Shown here: in pieces, positions 10,611-22,274 of the stretch
Layout: every line of letters starts with the position of its first letter
Position numbering within the stretch: the stretch's first letter is position 1
Assembly: GCA_002914845.1 (NCBI GenBank)
Contig: JXTC01000463.1
Span: 34,397 to 98,396, forward strand
Direction of reading: 5' to 3'
DNA: 64,000 nucleotides
Source: Trema orientale
Taxonomy: Eukaryota; Streptophyta; Magnoliopsida; Rosales; Cannabaceae
The notes under the pieces: generated by a model
Told to the model about the DNA's origin: nothing
The model's database searches: none
The model's input: the letters and a program-made list of their open reading frames with translations, nothing else
Position numbers and translations under genes: made by a program

Positions 10611-12072
10611 TGTTACACTAAATGTATATACATAAAATAACCGTAAGTGCACAGGCCGTAATCAAGTAATAAAGTGATAAGAAAATTGTCAATCCCACGA
10701 GGAATTGGGTGTTAAATTATTGTTAAGTACTGAAATTATCATGACCTAACTTTATCTAGGCAACCAAATTAAATAAGTTTATAATTAAATAAAAAATAAA
10801 TATAAATATAAATACAAAAATAAAATATGGAAACTTCTATATATAAATGTACTAGGGGATTGAATTTACCTAACCATCAACTATATCTTTTGATCACTAA
10901 TTGTATTCTAATCAATAACTCCTGGTTTATAAGCTAAGAACCTAAAGATATTTCTTTCGAGTGACGAGTGAAATCACTCCTAAATCTTGGGTCCAATATC
11001 TCTATTCTAAATCTAGAAATTAAAAATTTATTATGTTCAATGGTTCTTTGATCATGGCTTCAAAGGAATTATAGGTTCTCTTAAACTCTACAAGTCCTAG
11101 GTTATACCATCCTATGGTTGTTTCCAAAATTCCTTCTCTCAAGCATCCAATTCTAGAAATCAAATCATCCAACTAATAGCTAATTAGCTGAGAAGCATTA
11201 AGCATGAAATAGCATAAATAAATTCAAGAACAATATCAAAGAACATATTGGAAATCAAGATATAGAATTAAAGTTTAAGTTACATTATACCCTAAGCATA
11301 TAACAATTAATTTAACATAAGAGAATCTAATATTAATCTCAATAAGAATTTTATATATCTAAACATATTCACAAATCAAGCACAATACAAAAATTCAAAT
11401 GAGATTAGGGTGAGAAAGAGGATGAGAAAAACTCTTTTGTGGAGGTAGAACTTCAAGTTTCAATCTCTTCAAGCCACTCTTTCAAGCATACAAGATTTTT
11501 GCTCCAAGCTTCTTCCTCTCTAGGATTTTGGAGCTCTTTTTGTTGTGTTTTCTATCCAATTTTCCACACATGAAATAAAGGCTTAAGGATATATTTATAG
11601 GTCTCCAAAGTGACCTAGGCTGCGTGGAATGTCAACTATTCGATCATATGGAATCAAAGGTCCAGATTAGCTCTAAAAACTTGCTAAAAACGTGCATTAG
11701 GACACTGGGTAGTGCTATGACACTCTAACCTTTGGAAGTCTATTTTCCAGGAAGCGCCGCAGTGCTACTATTACAGTGTCGCAGTATTGTCGGCTCTGGA
11801 ACTGAGTATGACAGCTTTTCTTTTCAGGGGCGCCGTTTCTTTGTTTTAGCTCCGTTTTGCCTGATTTTCATTGCATTGTATTCGTATCGGACTCACTTTC
11901 ATCTAAAATGGTTGAAATACCCATATTTGACATTAATTTATCTTGATTCTCATTTATTCACAAGAACTATAAAAATAAAGTAAAAGTACATCAAACCAAC
12001 ATAAATGCTTGAGAACTTACAACTATTTGAGCTGAATGATACTTGATTTGTGAGTGAATTAATCACTCATCT
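10611..12072 (-). repeat. 5' LTR of nested Athila-like element (right copy)
   Basis: About 1462 bp, starting TGTTACACTA like the left copy. Its last base differs from the expected CA end (ATCT instead of ATCA), so the right boundary is uncertain by a base or two. It is next to the tRNA-Asp primer site. Confidence 0.85.
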
Positions 12073-12597
12073 GTCAACGTCCATCACAAAATGCCCAAAC
12101 GGTCGACTACCCCTACTCAGTGGTCGACTGTCGACCTCTGTCCATAGACCTTCCTTTACTCGAACACAGTTCGATTGACCGCTAAGAAACCACAATCGAC
12201 CATTTACCACCAGAGCCATGCAATTATGAGACCTCTTTTACTTTAACCACAGCTCAACCTACCCATCAAAATACCCATCCTATGACCACTAGAGCGAAAA
12301 ACAATATCCACAAACCCCTAACTAAACAAGATGAATCTCACTGCTGTCCTTTCTCAACCATCAGTCACTGTGCCTCATACTATTAACCAAGCCCTAAAAG
12401 ATCCCAAATGGAGATAAGCTATGAATGATGAATTTGATGCTCTTGGTCAGAATGGAACCTGGGAGCTTGTTTCGTGTACTTCTCTACAGAATCTTATTAG
12501 ATGTAAGTGGATTTTTTGTATTAAACGGCTTCTTGATGATTCTGTTGATAGGTACAAAGCCAGATTAGTTGCCAAACATTTTTATCAACGACCTGGA
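12073..12597 (+). pseudogene. Copia-1 reverse transcriptase N-terminal remnant
   Basis: After the nested element the Copia reading resumes with a Pro/Thr-rich linker containing MTTRAKNNI. It then gives the start of the RT domain: AMNDEFDAL, NGTWELV, KWIFCIKR and YKARLVAKHF (12421-12597). A stop at 12418-12420 lies just before AMNDEF. The RT is cut off before its catalytic motif by the LTR beginning at 12598. Confidence 0.8.
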
Positions 12598-14640
12598 CAT
12601 TGGGATATTTGCACTAAAAAGTAAATTTTCAATTTTACCCTTTTAGTATAAATAATTTTCTCTTATATACAATTATGATATTTGCTAGATTAAACTGTCT
12701 CTGGTGAATAGTTTGTTTATCTGAAAAAGATTCGATGACTTTATTTGTATATAAAGAAACAAACTTGATTAAGAGTTAATTATGGGGAGACTTATTTCTT
12801 TATCTAAGTCTAAATAAATTAGTTCACAATCTATAAATAAAGATGAAATACTTTATTTACTAAAGATTGTAGTGTTTGTCTATCTCAACGGGAATGATGT
12901 GTCTCAAATCATTAAAGTATGTGACTTCTGATAGAAACACTAGTACAACATAAATAAGTTATGTGTATTGAACTGGACCAGGTAATATAAAGAATTGGAG
13001 TGCCGTAACTCAATTCTTATATTATCACAAATTAGCTCTTAGCATGTAGATCTTAATCCTTGATATTTGATTGGACTTGCTTTCATGGGTTGTAGCCTTT
13101 TGATTTGTTAAAAGATTAACCTCTATGAAATTAGAGGTGAACTCTTGCATATTGAAGGTTATGACTTATGAATTGACGGAAACACCAAATAGTTAAGGAC
13201 ACTATGCATTAATGCCACTTTAGGTTTTTTCAAGATTCATGGAATAATTAAATCTAAGATCTTAGTATTCACTTTATGAATTGGTTGATAATTTTGTCTA
13301 AATGGCCATTGAGAACAAAATTATCGACAACATTATTCCTTGATAGAAAGATGATAACATAAAAGTAAATAGGTGTTGGAGGGGTATTACGGTAATTTTA
13401 CCTGTCAAACTATGGCATTATCTAGGGATTCTACATAGGGTATAGAATATGCTAGATGGATCAATTAATCAAGGCTAGTTAATTAATTCTCTATAAAAAG
13501 TATGACATCTAATCTAAGAGTGCAGTATTGGGTAGTGTCCCCTTTACTAATAATATTTATATAAATACCATAATAAGAGTTATTATATATTTATCATATT
13601 ATTGGAGTTTAGATTATTTGGATCCATTAGGTCCCTTGTCTAACTCAACAAAACTCATTAATTGGTTGGTGGTATTTATAAAATTAGTTTCATGAAACTG
13701 TGTAAAATAATGATTCTACACAGAAGTTGGTATTTTTATAAATAAGTTTCATGAGTTAGACATATTTATAAAAATTACGCCCGAAGCTCAAATTAGAGAA
13801 CAAACCCAATCCTAGTTGGACTAGGGTTAGCAGTTTTTGGCCTCATATATATAAGATACATGAGAGGAAAAACTACACACTAACCCTAGTAGTGCTATAC
13901 GAAAATTACAGAGGGAGAGGGAGAGAGAAATCGGCTAAGTCTGAGAAAGAAAGGAGAAAAAAAGTTTCCTACCATCTCACTTATCTCACATCCCGGTGTT
14001 CCGAAAGATCAAGAAGGTATTCTTGATTATTCTCCAACGTAGGTTTCGACTTGGTGCCTACTCACCTTATCAACCAAGAGCAAGAGCATAGACAAAGGAT
14101 CTAAGGATAGAGATTTGATCACCATCAATAAGGAGATCAAGGAGGAGCACACTACAAGATGTAAACCCTAATCTCATCTCTAGGGTTTTATATCTAGATT
14201 TGATTTATGTTATACATGATCTTGTATATGATGTATGCATGTTCTATGTTTATGAAAACTGTTTTCAAAAAAATTTTAAAACCTAAATCCGCTAATTTTT
14301 CCGCTGCGTTCATGATGTGATCATGTGTTTTTCCATATTTGCATGCATGGATGAATTTTCCTAAATGTTAGGTCAATTTCTTACAATTGGTATCCAGAGC
14401 ATAGGTTCATATGTATAGCATAATATTGATCTAGATTTGAATATCTAAGTTATGTGATTGAGTTTGAACAATTTTTGTTTATGATAATTAAATGATTCAT
14501 GGTGATGAATGATGTTTAATTACGTTTGATGGGAATCTGTGTATAAACAGATTCCCCACAGATTTCCATCGAACGGTGTAAAAACAAAGGCATTACGTAG
14601 GGGCGCCCCCTACTATAGCCGCCTCCTAATGATATATATA
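12598..14640 (+). mobile_element. Copia-2 fragment: full 5' LTR, primer site and start of interior
   Basis: 12598-14385 is a ~1.79-kb LTR nearly co-linear with the solo LTR at 50000-51801. It is followed by a tRNA-Met-type primer site TGGTATCCAGAGC (14388-14400) and some 240 bp of interior. The interior includes a 9-bp perfect hairpin, GGGAATCTG at 14531-14539 with its complement at 14548-14556. The rest of the element and its 3' LTR are missing. The right junction is not sharp and is placed only approximately. The fragment ends within ~270 bp of the RIF1 start codon. Confidence 0.8.
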
Positions 14641-14780
14641 TATAAATATAGATTATACTTTTTTTTTGGTGGACTTACCAGCATGACTTTTTGGGCAAGG
14701 GGGTGATATATTACCTCCTGTTTGGCTAGGATTTATCTCTTATTAGAGGATCGATATCCGTGCAGCCAAACAGACTTCAT

Positions 14781-14824
14781 AAACCCGCCAACTCGATCGC
14801 AAATACGAGTTTTTCGCGCGAAAA
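14781..14824. promoter_or_regulatory. E2F-type sites in the RIF1 promoter/leader
   Basis: TTTTCGCGCGAAAA at 14811-14824 is a perfect 14-bp palindrome containing the consensus E2F site TTTCGCGC on both strands. About 20 bp upstream, CCCGCCAA (around 14784-14791) is a near-consensus E2F site in reverse (TTGGCGGG). Plant E2F/DP factors bind such sites in S-phase genes. The location 85-130 bp before the RIF1 ATG fits cell-cycle control of a replication-timing gene; the function is inferred. Confidence 0.6.
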
Positions 14825-14908
14825 TTAGGAACAAATTGAAACACACTCGACAATATCTAAAATTAGGGTTTGGGATTGCTACCGATTCATTCTTCGTCTC
14901 AAGTCTCA

Positions 14909-16699
14909 ATGTCGAATTTCTCAGACCAGCTCCATGAAATCAAAGCCTCAATCTCTTCAGGGACCAACAAGTCCTTCGCTTACTCAACCCTATTGTATCT
15001 CCAAGAACAGTCCACTAACAGCTCTGCTTCAATTCAAGCCCTAGCTGAAGCTACTCCAAGCTTAGTCACGTTAATGGTTGCCGATGTTCATGATCAAGAC
15101 GAAGAAATGTAATCACAAGCTCTCCAAGTCTTCTTCCTCTTCTTCTTCTTTTTTCTTCTCTTTGATCTCATTTGTATAATAATTATTTGAAGGAAATTAG
15201 TTTTTTTTTTTTTTTTTTGGATGCTTATATATATGTATGTGTGTGTGTGTGTGTAGAGGAAATTCCATATATTGAATTTGACGGTTCGGGAACTTTACGA
15301 ATTCATTGCATTACAATGTTTTATTAGCTAATTAACTAGATGGTGGCTTTTGTTTTCGTCAGTGCAGGACAGGCGTTGAAATGTTTGGGCTTCATGATGT
15401 ATCATCCGTCCCTTTGTGCTGCAATTTCGGGTATGTAGAGCCAATTATACATTGTCATTATCACCACTGTTATTCACTTCAAAGGACATAGCACGTATGC
15501 TGTGAAATTTTGCTTCTGACCATTATTTTTTAGTAATGGATGGAGTCCTCCTTTAGAGACTTTCCTTGAGTTGTTTGTTTTTACTGTTGTGCTCTTCAAA
15601 TTGAGGAAGTGGGTTGTAGTTGTATATTAGAGTTTATTAGAATAAAGTTTAGTTTTCATTGAAATTTAAAGCAGTAAGGCTTAAACTAATAACAGGGGTC
15701 AAGCACTTGTTTTGTCTACCACTGACTACAGTGTTCTGTGTTGAATATTATGTGTTCTATGTTGTGTAGTGGAGGGAGTAAACTTAGTTTTGGAGTCATT
15801 AGTTAAACTCATCACAACAACAAAAATGAAGGTAGGTACTCATACTCTCAAAAGAATGATCTACTAGAGTTACTGTTTATTTGTTTAGTTATGGATTTTA
15901 GAATTTTCATCTACTGCGTGCAGTCAGTATGTAACTTAGGTGTTTGGTGCATATCCATCCAACAATTCAATGAGCCAGTTCTTGGTCCTCATTTTGATTC
16001 TCTGCTGCAAGCAGTTGTCCATGGCCTTGAAAATCCCATGGGTTCCTTGTCAACGACTTTTGAGGCTATTCAGGTAGAAGCATTTGCCAAGAGTTTTTTC
16101 ATTCCTCAACCATGAACAATTGTTAACTACATACCCTTTTAGCTACAAGAAAAATTACTAACGACCGTTTATGGCTATAGTTTGTGTAGTATTTCCTGAT
16201 GTAATATTTTATGCTATTTAATAATCACAGCATATTATTCTCCCTATTTCAAGATTGAGTATGGTACTATTTCTTCCTAAAATTTTCTTGTGAGCTCTTA
16301 ATTTTGCAGTTTTGTTGACATGAAAATTGGTGGTATTTCTTGCTTGTTCCTCTTATCACTCATGACAGGCTGTAATGAGATTAGCAGTTCAGTTAGCTGA
16401 GAAGATGAGAGGCTTGTCTCATGTTTGGGCTCCTTCAATATACAGAAGACTTCTCAGCTTTGATAAGAGGGAGAGAGATATGTCAGAAAGGTGTCTATTA
16501 AAGATTAAATCTCTAATACTACCTCCTTCACGAAATCTCTCAAAGGTATGGATATTCCTTTAGTGCTTTGCAATATGAAAGATTAGTGTCCAGACTTGTA
16601 TTTTGAAAGAGGAAAAAAAGCTAGAAATGATTTCTCAAGCATTTTACTTTTCAACGTTACTTAACTTAAGAGAATAATGACTTTTAGAATTAAATTTAA

Positions 16700-16738
<39 letters not shown>

Positions 16739-16766
16739 GGAATAACGATTTTCAGAATAAATTTAA

Positions 16767-16816
<50 letters not shown>

Positions 16817-19800
16817 CATTTTAGTTTTCAACGTTATTTAACTTAAGGGAATAACGATTTTCAGAATTAAATTTAAGCTACTATAGCTCTCTCTCTCTCT
16901 CTCTCTATAGAGAAGCATTCCATCTATATTTTTAGACGACAGTCTGAGGTAGAACCACAAGTATTTTCCTTACGACTAACCTTGATGGTCATCTCAAAGA
17001 ATTCCATCTATAGAAGCATTCCATCTCTCTCTCTGAAGCATTCCATCTATATTTTTAGACGACAGTTTGAGGTAGAACCATAAGTATTTTCCTTAGGACT
17101 AACCTTGATGTTCATCTCAAAGAATTTGTTCTTGATATGACCTATAACATGTCATGACACTGGATGGCTCACTCCGTTATCTGTGACCTCTAAAAATATA
17201 CTTTCTACTACTGAACAGGTACTTGTCAAAGATATGAAACAAACATTGCTCACTAGGATGAAGGATTTACTAAACCATGGTAGCAAGATTCAGGCCATCC
17301 GGGCATGGGGATGGTTTATCCAGTTGCTGGGATCCTATGCTTTGAAAAACAGGAATTTAATTAACGATGTGCTTAAAATCCCCGAGCATACATTTTCAGA
17401 CCATGATCCGCAACTTCAGATTGCTTCGCAGGTACTTTCCAACACATCGTTTCGTTATTTGTTTTGGGTTTGCCTTTTGCATTAGTGGAGAAAATGTTTG
17501 TATTTATTCCTAATATTACTCTAGATAATCAATTGCCATTAATATTAGATGCACTGTACAGGTTGCATGGCAAGGCCTAATTGATGCTCTAATTCACCCT
17601 GCAATATTACCTTATACAAGAAATGATGTTAAAGAGGACAAATGCTTTCCACAAACAGGAACATCTACAGTGGAAAATAATGAAATCCAAGCGAATGGGT
17701 TCTTAAAAAGTTTGAAGTTGATTATGACACCTCTAATAGGCATTATGTCAAGTAAATGTGACGCATCTGTCTACATGTCTTCTTTCAACACATGGTGTTA
17801 TCTGTTATATAAACTTGGTGCCTCTGTTAATTATTCCTCAGTGAAAAAGGTAGTACTTCAGCCTGTCTCTGAAGCAGTTTTTCAAATTGGTCCTGATTAT
17901 AAGGGCATGTGGGTGTGGAATCTGTGCTTAGATTTAGTAGATGATTTACTTTTAGCAAACTGTAGAGATGTAGACAATGAGTCATCTTGCCTGGCAAGCC
18001 GTCATTTATCAGCTACAACCTCCATTGGCGGACCTTTCACATCTGGAAAATGCCCATGGATGCAATATCCTATTAAATGGTTGCCATGGGAGCTGAGTCA
18101 ATTGGACTTCCATTTAAAGATTATTTCCAGCCTCACCATTCAAGTGTCAAAGATAACTGTCTCCCATGAGAAAAGAACCTTAGCATATGATGCTTCCTTA
18201 AGGTTATTTAGATCTCTTTTAAAAGGAGTCCAAGTGGAGTTGAGAAAAGCATCTACTGCTTATGATGATATTTTTTTGTGTTTGAACACAATATTAAGGT
18301 TTATAAAGTATTTATGTGAAGAACATTCTGAAGGCAGTGACAGAAATGACTCGCATAATATTTCCCTTCAGCTCATAGAGGTTGTCGTTGAGGAGATAGA
18401 ACCTGCTATTTTGGGTTCTCCTCTTTACAAGGTAGCATTAGATCTCAAGTATATTGAAAGCCAGAGTATTCTTGATAAAACTAGACACACAAAAGTTTCA
18501 GGGATGTGCTCTCTCACTTATATGGGTATGGTTTCACCAGTAGTTTATTTAACTGTGCTCTACTTCAGTGTCATGGCTCAATCAAATTTGAACACTTCCA
18601 GTGCCAATTTCATTCTGCCAGCAACAAAAAAGTATTTTAGAATTTTGTTATCATCTCATGAACAGGAAAATTTTGTCAGTACTGTTGGATTATTGTATAA
18701 GCACAGAGGCCCAAGCTGCTTCAGGATGTGGACAGCAATAGCAGAAAGTGCAAAAGATTACATATGTGATATGAAAAATATTTCCTTATTTAAGCTGGAG
18801 CACAACAATGCTTACATTGCCACATGCAATCTGTTATTCTATCCATTGATCATATGCTATTGCCACCAGGAAGATTTTATGTCAGCAAAGATAAGTGGCT
18901 CCGTGGAAGAATCTCATATTTCAGTACAGAGAAAGCTGGAGTTGGAGCAAGTTATTGAAGTGTGGAAGTCACTTTATTGTTCTCTTCGTACCTCACAGTT
19001 GGAGTGTTTCACAGCTAAAAATTTTCCTCAGGATCTTTGTCACACGCTAGATGGGTGGCTTGATAGTTACACTTGCATGTTTGAATCCACAAACGGGCTT
19101 GAATCAAGCCACAAGGATTTGGATCTTGATCAGATCTCCTTTTTTGGTGGTGTTGTGACGTGTATTCTGGAAAAGTTTCATTCTTCAGAATTAAGTCCAG
19201 ATGGAAAAAATGGATGTAGCAGGGACCAGAAGATATCGAGTGGCATAACCAGTTGCTTGACAATGGCTATTAGGTATGTGCAAACATTGCTTTCTGCAAT
19301 CGAGCACTGCAGCTGTGCTAAATGTTGGTTTTAGTCCCTCAATATTATAAAATTCATTCATACTTGTCAACATTTACGCATGCTTTAAAATCTGAGGTAT
19401 CTTAGTTGTACTGGTCTGGATCAAGCTCAAAACAGGAGCTCTTGCATTAATTCTATAGGTTTACGGCTATATTTGCTTTAATTTCATTTGGGATTCTGTT
19501 GAGCTGACAATTTTGATGGGATTACATGAGTAGTTTACCATCTCAAAAGTCCAAAATGCATGGGAACTCTCAAGCATTGATGAATTACTAGTTTTCTGAA
19601 TGATATTTTCCCGCCTAGTAGTTTTGGATTTCGTTTTGTGTTATTCAAACATATCATAAGTATTCAATTCACCATAAGTAATTATTTTCATTTGTTCCTC
19701 ATTTTGGAGTGAGGACTACTGTAATCACCACCCTCTTGAGAATGAATATAATGGATGTAGTTTGCTTTTTCAAATTTTTTGAAGACTTTACCCCAAATTG

Positions 19801-21085
19801 CTGTTGTTAGAGACAATAAAATTATGTGAAGTTTTCATTTAACGAAAAAAAGTTACTGGTTGAATCAATATGGGAACAAGAGGATATTAAAGTGTTCTGC
19901 TCAGGTCTTTAATCGCTTCTATTGTCACTTACCATGTTTTATATGATATTTCCACAGATTTATGAGGTTTTTGCAGACAAAAATAGAAAAAGCCACGTCC
20001 ACTATTCTTGTTATGGCCTCTAGGTAAGTAAGATTAGTTTTTTGTTACCTCTCATTTTTCTATTGTTCCATTTCTAATCTCATCGTGTCTACTCCCTTGT
20101 GGTGTCAAACTTTGCAGGTTATATTCTGCATTGGCACACTTCATTAGTTGCCTTAGATTGAAGCACGATACTCTTTCACTCGTTGAGGTTTGTATATCTC
20201 ATCTCTGTAGGATGCTCCCATTACTCGTTTTGACCAGAAGAAAAAACTAATAAAAGAGGCTATTTATATCATTGTACACCATAATGATATTTGTATATAA
20301 TTTTTTTAAGATCATCACTTAAGTTTAATTGACACTAATATCTGTTCATGCTTCTGGTTCAGCAATTTTTAATTTTATTTATTTTCTTTCAGATAATCTC
20401 CTCTCCATTGCTTCAATGGTTGGCACAAATAGAGATGCAAGATGTAAGCAACAATGATCTGTTTCAACTTATATGGTCAGAAACCCTTAATTGTCTGAAG
20501 AGGAGTCAGCCACCATTAATCTTTGATTCTGCCTTCCTCAAACTCCAATCACCTCTCCTTGAAAAAACTCTTGATCATCCTAATCCATCAATTTCGGAGC
20601 CAACCATTTGCTTTTGGAATTCCACATATGGTGATCAAATTAAGTTGGATTATCCTCAAAACTTGCTTCATGTCCTCGACAAGCTGTCAAGAAATGGAAG
20701 AATAAACCTCCACAAGAAATGCCCATCATTTCTTGAAAGATGTGACAGAGTTCGAGTAAATACTGCTCTAGAAGAGTACAGGTTAAATGCCACACATAAC
20801 ATGTATTGGAAGAGGATGGAACTGTTAAACGGTAATACAGACCATACAAATAAACGAAAGGACGGGCCATGCTTAAATTTGAAAAGGAAGAGGTTAGAAT
20901 TAACTGAGCATCAGAAGGAGGTAAGAAGGGCACAACAAGGCAGGGAAAGGGATTGCGGAGGCCACGGCCTCGGTGGAATTCGAACATACACAAACCTTGA
21001 TTTTTCACAAGGGAATGGGGATTCACAAGACAGCCAGGAAATCTGGAATTTGGAGTCCATATTGGACACGTCTGAAAAAGCTTAG
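14909..21085 (+). CDS. RIF1: RIF1-like protein (Rap1-interacting factor 1 homolog), 10 exons
   Basis: Exons: 14909-15108, 15363-15430, 15770-15831, 15924-16073, 16369-16545, 17219-17431, 17562-19273, 19958-20023, 20118-20187, 20393-21085. All introns are GT-AG, and the joined frame is 3411 nt (1136 residues plus stop). The start MSNFSDQLHEIK was chosen because similarity-like sequence begins there; an in-frame ATG at 14870 is possible. The first ~400 residues form the helical HEAT-like RIF1 N-terminal domain (motifs QALKCLGFMMYHPSL, RAWGWFIQLLGSYAL, VAWQGLIDALIHP). Exon 7 encodes residues 291-860. The tail has a basic nuclear-localisation-like KRKR (about 1070) followed by KEVRRAQQGR. RIF1 proteins control replication timing and DNA-break repair in the nucleus, partly by recruiting protein phosphatase 1. 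I see no strict RVxF or SILK docking match. Assignment rests on recalled family motifs. Confidence 0.8.
16685..16910 (+). repeat. Three (CT)n arrays with duplicated flanks in RIF1 intron 5
   Basis: (CT)n tracts at about 16704-16737, 16771-16813 and 16888-16906 are each preceded by a copy of AGAATTAAATTTAAGC or close variants. The unit of flank plus microsatellite has been duplicated twice. All lie inside intron 5 and away from splice sites. Confidence 0.85.
16912..17127 (+). repeat. Tandem duplication (~123-bp period) in RIF1 intron 5
   Basis: GAAGCATTCCATCTATATT at 16912 recurs at 17035 with the following ~95 bp (through CATCTCAAAGAATT), with only a few differences. It lies directly after the (CT)n arrays. 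Expansion here makes intron 5 one of the longer introns of the gene. Confidence 0.85.
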
Positions 21086-22270
21086 TTAAATTTCTTCTTG
21101 TTAATATTGGTTTGACTTAATACTCTCTCTCTCTCTCTGATAAGTTCTGTATTCTTGTGCCTTTTCGCAATTTCTCAATTCTCATGTTGGACAGCACTAT
21201 CTTCAAGTGAGCCAACATGGAAGTAATTCAGCTATGTTGTTGTACTGCTTATTCCTCATGTATTCCTACCATGAATGTATAACCAAACTAATAGTCTTGA
21301 ACAATTTCATTTAAGATATCAAAGTAACATGTTGAGTTATGCTAAGAACATGCTTATACGTCAATTTGTTTCTTATTCTTTGAATTGCTATGCAGAGAAC
21401 AATGAGATTTTATTCTCTGGAATACCTCTATTTGCTTTGGACCTTAGGAGACCAAAGTCCAAGTCCCAAATGGTTTTGTTCCATCTGAAATATGATTGAC
21501 CTTTCACACCATACTGGATTAAGTAGCCTGCTTCTGTTATGTATTGGGGGAGAGAGAGAGAGAGAGAGAGAGAGAATGGTGAAGGAATGGAATATTGATA
21601 AGAACATTTCCTGTATATATATATATATATATATTTTAAAATTATTAACGAAATTTTTAATTTTTTTCAGCCATGCCCCCTCTCAAACTTGGGCCAAAAT
21701 ATTTATTCACAACATATTCTATGACGCTTTAAAAGACCAAATCTTGTTGGGCTTAAAGTAAAACAATTGCTAAAGTTAAAAAGCCCAATAGCCATATGTA
21801 AAGGGAAATTAGGCCTTTTATGGTATTTTAAGGAAAAAAAATTTGAAAAATAGGGTGGCTTGTGTTTTTTTAGGTCTAATACAATTTTTATTAGAAAAAT
21901 ATAATTTTTTATAAAATATTTAGAAAAAATGTCACTTTTTAAAATAGTAACTAGTAACCGGTAACCAGATTCCAGAAATTAGTAACTAGTAACTAAATAT
22001 ATTTATAATTGGTATATAACAGGTAACCGATAACTAGTTTTTAACGAGTAAATATTTTAAAAACAGTACTTTTCTTAAAAAAAATAAAAAAGTGATAATT
22101 TTCTAATAAAAATTGTACGAAAATTTGAAAAAAATCTGATCTCTATATTTTTGTAATTCTTTTGGGTTTTTATAGGTAAAAGTATTAGAAACCCATATAT
22201 AAATGACCAAAATTGTGGAAATACTATAGTAAAGGACATGACCTTTACATTCTCTCTATTCTCTAGACTT
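21086..22270. other. 3' flank of RIF1 and intergenic DNA
   Basis: The RIF1 3' UTR probably occupies the first few hundred bases, but no clear polyadenylation signal was picked. It contains (CT)n at about 21124-21139, (GA)n at about 21551-21574 and (AT)n at about 21614-21634. 21945-22060 has several repeats of AACTAGTAACCGGTAAC-like phrases. No gene is visible. Confidence 0.5.
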
Positions 22271-22274
22271 TAAC

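Larger units (their letters stand above)
6476..12072 (-). mobile_element. Nested non-autonomous Athila-like LTR retrotransposon
   Basis: Two long direct repeats, 6476-7909 and 10611-12072, share start TGTTACACTAAATG and end GTGAGTGAATTAATC. The element lies in reverse: the complement of 10587-10604 reads TGGCGCCGTTACCAGGGA, a tRNA-Asp primer site next to the right LTR as in Athila elements. A purine tract (complement of 7910-7926, with GTTTGGGGGTATTT) abuts the left LTR. The 2.7-kb interior lacks protease, RT and integrase and carries only short gag-like frames, so the element is non-autonomous. It sits inside Copia-1. No matching target duplication is visible: GGATT on the left, GTCAA or TGTCA on the right. 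Confidence 0.85.
4127..12597 (+). mobile_element. Copia-1: decayed Copia retrotransposon, 3' truncated, split by a nested element
   Basis: The 5' LTR (4127-4328) runs TGTTAG...CAACA and is followed at once by a primer site complementary to initiator tRNA-Met, TGGTATCAAGAGC (4329-4341). Gag, protease and integrase remnants follow on the plus strand up to about 6475. The frame is then interrupted by the nested LTR element at 6476-12072 and resumes at about 12073 with linker and reverse transcriptase remnants to about 12597. There the element stops abruptly at the start of another LTR. No 3' LTR is present. Gene order protease-integrase-RT is the Copia order. Confidence 0.8.

Noticed and set aside
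11732..11983. 83-codon frame in the nested element's right LTR
   Set aside because: It is LTR sequence; the matching part of the left LTR is not open.
20348..20392. Start at 20348 for the last RIF1 exon
   Set aside because: This is a polypyrimidine-rich intron end; the acceptor at 20391-20392 restores the frame from exon 9.
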